NCBI GenBank assembly: GCA_015501585.1
Contig: JADNRY010000080.1
Location: 1 to 64,000, forward strand
Direction: 5' to 3'
DNA: 64,000 nucleotides
From: Rhodocollybia butyracea
Lineage: Eukaryota; Basidiomycota; Agaricomycetes; Agaricales; Omphalotaceae
Positions 61,752-64,000 of the stretch are shown one piece after another (the first letter of the stretch is position 1; every line of letters begins with the position of its first letter). A program made the translations under genes and the position numbers. The notes below the pieces were generated by a model that worked only from the letters and a program-made list of their open reading frames with translations, did no database searches and had not been told where the DNA came from.

Positions 61752-61944
61752 TGACTGTGCAGACTGTGCAGTGACTGTTAAAGATCATTCTGGTGTTCTG
61801 GAAGAATGTGTGCAGCATTAACCCAAATGGTGTTGAATAACTAATGAATGTAAAATGTTAAGTAGAAGTATTAATGATAGTGTTCATAGTTGGTTACAGA
61901 AGAAAAAAGATTGGGTGTATAGGATTTAGATCCGGGTCATAACA

Positions 61945-64000
61945 AGAATGCGACTGATGTGACATAGTAAGTGTGGCCCTCTAACCTTTGGACTTCCATG
62001 CCAGACTTCCTGTCCCAAATCCTTACAGTTGTGTCATCAGATCCAGAAACAATCTGCTGACCATTAAAGCAAAATGCCACTGATGTGACAATGTCAGTAT
62101 GGCCTTCCAATCTTTTGAATTCCCTGCCAGAATGCCTATGCCAAAGCCTTACAGTCTTGTCATCTGACCCAGACATAATCTGCTGCCCATCAGGAGAGAA
62201 TGCCACTGATCTGACATAGTCAATGTGTCCCTCCAACCTTTGGATTTCCATACCAGACCACCAATCCCAAATTCTCACAGTCTTGTCATTTGACCCAGAC
62301 ACAATCTGCTGGCCATCAGGAGAGACCGCCACTGCTGTGACTGCCCCTCTATGGCCCTCTAACCTTTGTATTTCCTTTCCATAATGCCTATCCCAAATCC
62401 TCACAGTCTTGTCTGATGAACCAGACACAATCTGCTGGCCATCAGGAGAGAATGCTACTGATCTGACAAACTGACTATGACCCTCAAACTTTTGGATTTC
62501 CCTGCCAGAGTGCTTATCCCAAATCCTCACAGTCTTGTCATCTGACCCAGACCCAATCTGCTAGCCATCAGGAGAGAATACTACTGATCCAACATAGTCA
62601 AGGTGGCCCTCAAACCTTTGAGTCTCTCTCCCTGAATGCCTATCCCAAATCCTCACAGTCTTATCATAGGATCCAGACACAATCTGCTGACCATCAGGAG
62701 AGAAGGCCACTGACTTGACAACCTCAGTGTGGCCCTCCATTCTTTGGGTTTCCCTGCCAGAGTGCCTATCCCAAGTCCTCACAGTCTTGTCATCAGACCC
62801 AGACACAATCTGCTGACCATCAGAAGATAATGCCACTGATCTGACAACATTAGTATGGCCCTCCAACCTTTGGATTTCTCTACCAGACTTCCTATCCCAA
62901 ACTCTCACAGTCTTATCATATGATCCAGACACAATCTGCTGGCCATCAGGTGCAAATGCAACTGATCTGACATAATGCATGTGGCCCTCTAACTTTTGGA
63001 TTTCCCTGGCAGAATGCCTATCCCAAATCCTCACAGTGTTGTCATACGACCCAGACACAACTTGTTGGCCATCAGGTGAGAATGCTACTGATCTGACAGC
63101 CTTAGTGTGGCCCTCCAATCTTTGAATCTCCTTACCAAGCCGCCTATCCCAAATCCTTACAGACTTGTCATCTGACCCAGACACAACCTGTTGCCCATCA
63201 GGAGAAAATGCCACCGCTGTGACAGCCGCAATGTGGCCCTCCAACCTTTGTGTTTGCCTGCCAGACTGCCTATCCCAAATTCTTATAATCTTACTATTAT
63301 ATGCACCAGCCATCACTCGCTGGCCATCTGGCGAAAATGCAAGTGATGTGACAACCTCAGTGTCGCCCTCCAATCTCTGGATTTCCGTGCCAGACTGCCA
63401 ATCCCAAATCCTCACAGTCATGTCATATGAGCCTGACACAATATGCTGGCCATGTGGAGAAAATGCTAGTGATGTGACACTGTTAGTGTGGCCCTCTGCC
63501 TTTTGAATCTCCCTGCCAGACTGCCTATCCCAAATTCTCATAGTCTTGTCTGATGACGCAGACACAATCTGCTGGCCATTAGGAGAGAATGCCACTGATG
63601 TGACATACCAAGTGTGGCCCTCCAACCTCTGAATCTCCCTGCCAGACTGTCTATCCCAAATTCTCACTGTCTTGTCATATGACCCAGACACAATCTGCTG
63701 GCTATCCGGGGAGAATGCCACCGATGTGACATAGTCACTGTGTCCTTCCAACCTTTGAATTTCCCTACCAGACTGGCTATCCCAAATCCTCACCGTCATA
63801 TCGTCTGATCCAGACACAATCTGTTGGCCATCAGGAGAGAATGCCACTGATGTAACAAGTTTTGTGTGTCCTGTCAGGCTCATCAACTCTACTTCAGCTG
63901 TTCCGTTAAAGTGTAATATTGGAATCCCCTGAAATTGGCTTCTCCAATGTGTTAATAACTTTGACCCAGGCGAGCTTGCAGCCAACGATGATAGGTAAAG
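61945..64000 (-). CDS. WD40-repeat protein, 5' part seen (repeats 1-16), start beyond window
   Basis: The frame is open at the window edge (LYLSSLAASSPGSKLLTHWR), so the N-terminus is outside. A short linker (FQGIPILHFNGTAEVELMS) precedes the first repeat, and 15 full repeats plus half of the sixteenth follow (GHT..VTSVAFSPDGQQIVSGS.DKTVRIWDRQSGREIQRLE). The linker style is what I know between a NACHT/helical region and the WD40 part of agaricomycete NLR-like proteins, so such an N-terminus is inferred, not seen. A TAG at 62563-62561 replaces a CAG codon in repeat 11 (SPDG-stop-QIGSGS); otherwise the frame is unbroken to the insertion at 61945. Repeats are highly similar at DNA level. The gene continues at 54022-52258. 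Confidence 0.9.

Larger units (their letters stand above)
54023..61944. mobile_element. Solo LTR (TGTTATGAC...GTCATAACA), split by a later insertion
   Basis: The two parts (54023-54067 and about 60818-61944) together make about 1.17 kb with perfect inverted ends TGTTATGAC/GTCATAACA and a 5-bp target duplication AGAAT, as for a Ty3/gypsy-type LTR. No internal region or second LTR of this family is present, so it is a solo LTR left by LTR-LTR recombination. It contains a hairpin array and clustered bZIP-type sites (separate entries). It disrupts the WD40 gene. Confidence 0.87.

Overview
This window looks like the nuclear genome of a basidiomycete fungus, most likely an Agaricomycete. The coding regions carry many short GT-AG introns (about 50-76 nt). 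There is a class I hydrophobin, a tandem pair of fungal seven-transmembrane proteins with an agaricomycete look, Tnp2/CACTA-type and KDZ-type transposase genes, and a WD40 protein of the kind found at the C-terminus of fungal NACHT-type NLRs. No prokaryotic operon, CRISPR array, rRNA or tRNA gene was seen. Much of the window is transposon-derived, with several insertions nested inside one another.

Layout. 1-10.9 kb is gene-bearing: an internally deleted RecQ pseudogene (about 1.9-2.3 kb, +), a Ser/Pro/Asn/Gln-rich protein gene (3.06-6.13 kb, +), a full-length RecQ helicase gene (10.10-6.55 kb, -), a perfect 58-bp palindrome upstream of it, and a doubtful small coding stretch. 11.3-15.2 kb holds two tandem 7TM paralogues (-). 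16-29 kb is a graveyard: copia RNase H remains, non-autonomous hAT and CACTA elements, a foldback element carrying telomere-like repeats, and broken fungal genes, one of them split by a 1.8-kb hAT-like element. A hydrophobin gene (30.4-30.0 kb, -) follows. 32.5-42.8 kb holds a coiled-coil protein gene, a Tnp2-like transposase gene, a 17-bp minisatellite split by a 2.2-kb CACTA element, and a second coiled-coil gene. 43.5-49.6 kb holds a KDZ remnant, a 1.15-kb foldback element, and a truncated Ty1/copia element with one LTR.

52.3-64 kb is one WD40-repeat gene (-) whose 5' end lies beyond the window. It was split first by an LTR of a TGTTATGAC...GTCATAACA family (5-bp duplication), and that LTR was later split by a 6.75-kb LTR retrotransposon with almost identical 1.07-kb LTRs and no long reading frame. 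Taken together the two halves encode about 26 WD40 repeats. The outer LTR contains nine hairpins with a constant core and differing but self-complementary stems, plus a cluster of AP-1/Gcn4-like and CRE-like sites. I consider this the most unusual structure in the window.

Caution on gene models: many reading frames, in host genes and transposons alike, are broken by single-base differences in or near short homopolymer runs. This may reflect consensus errors rather than real pseudogenes. Exon boundaries were read by eye, and family names rest on remembered family patterns, not on a search.
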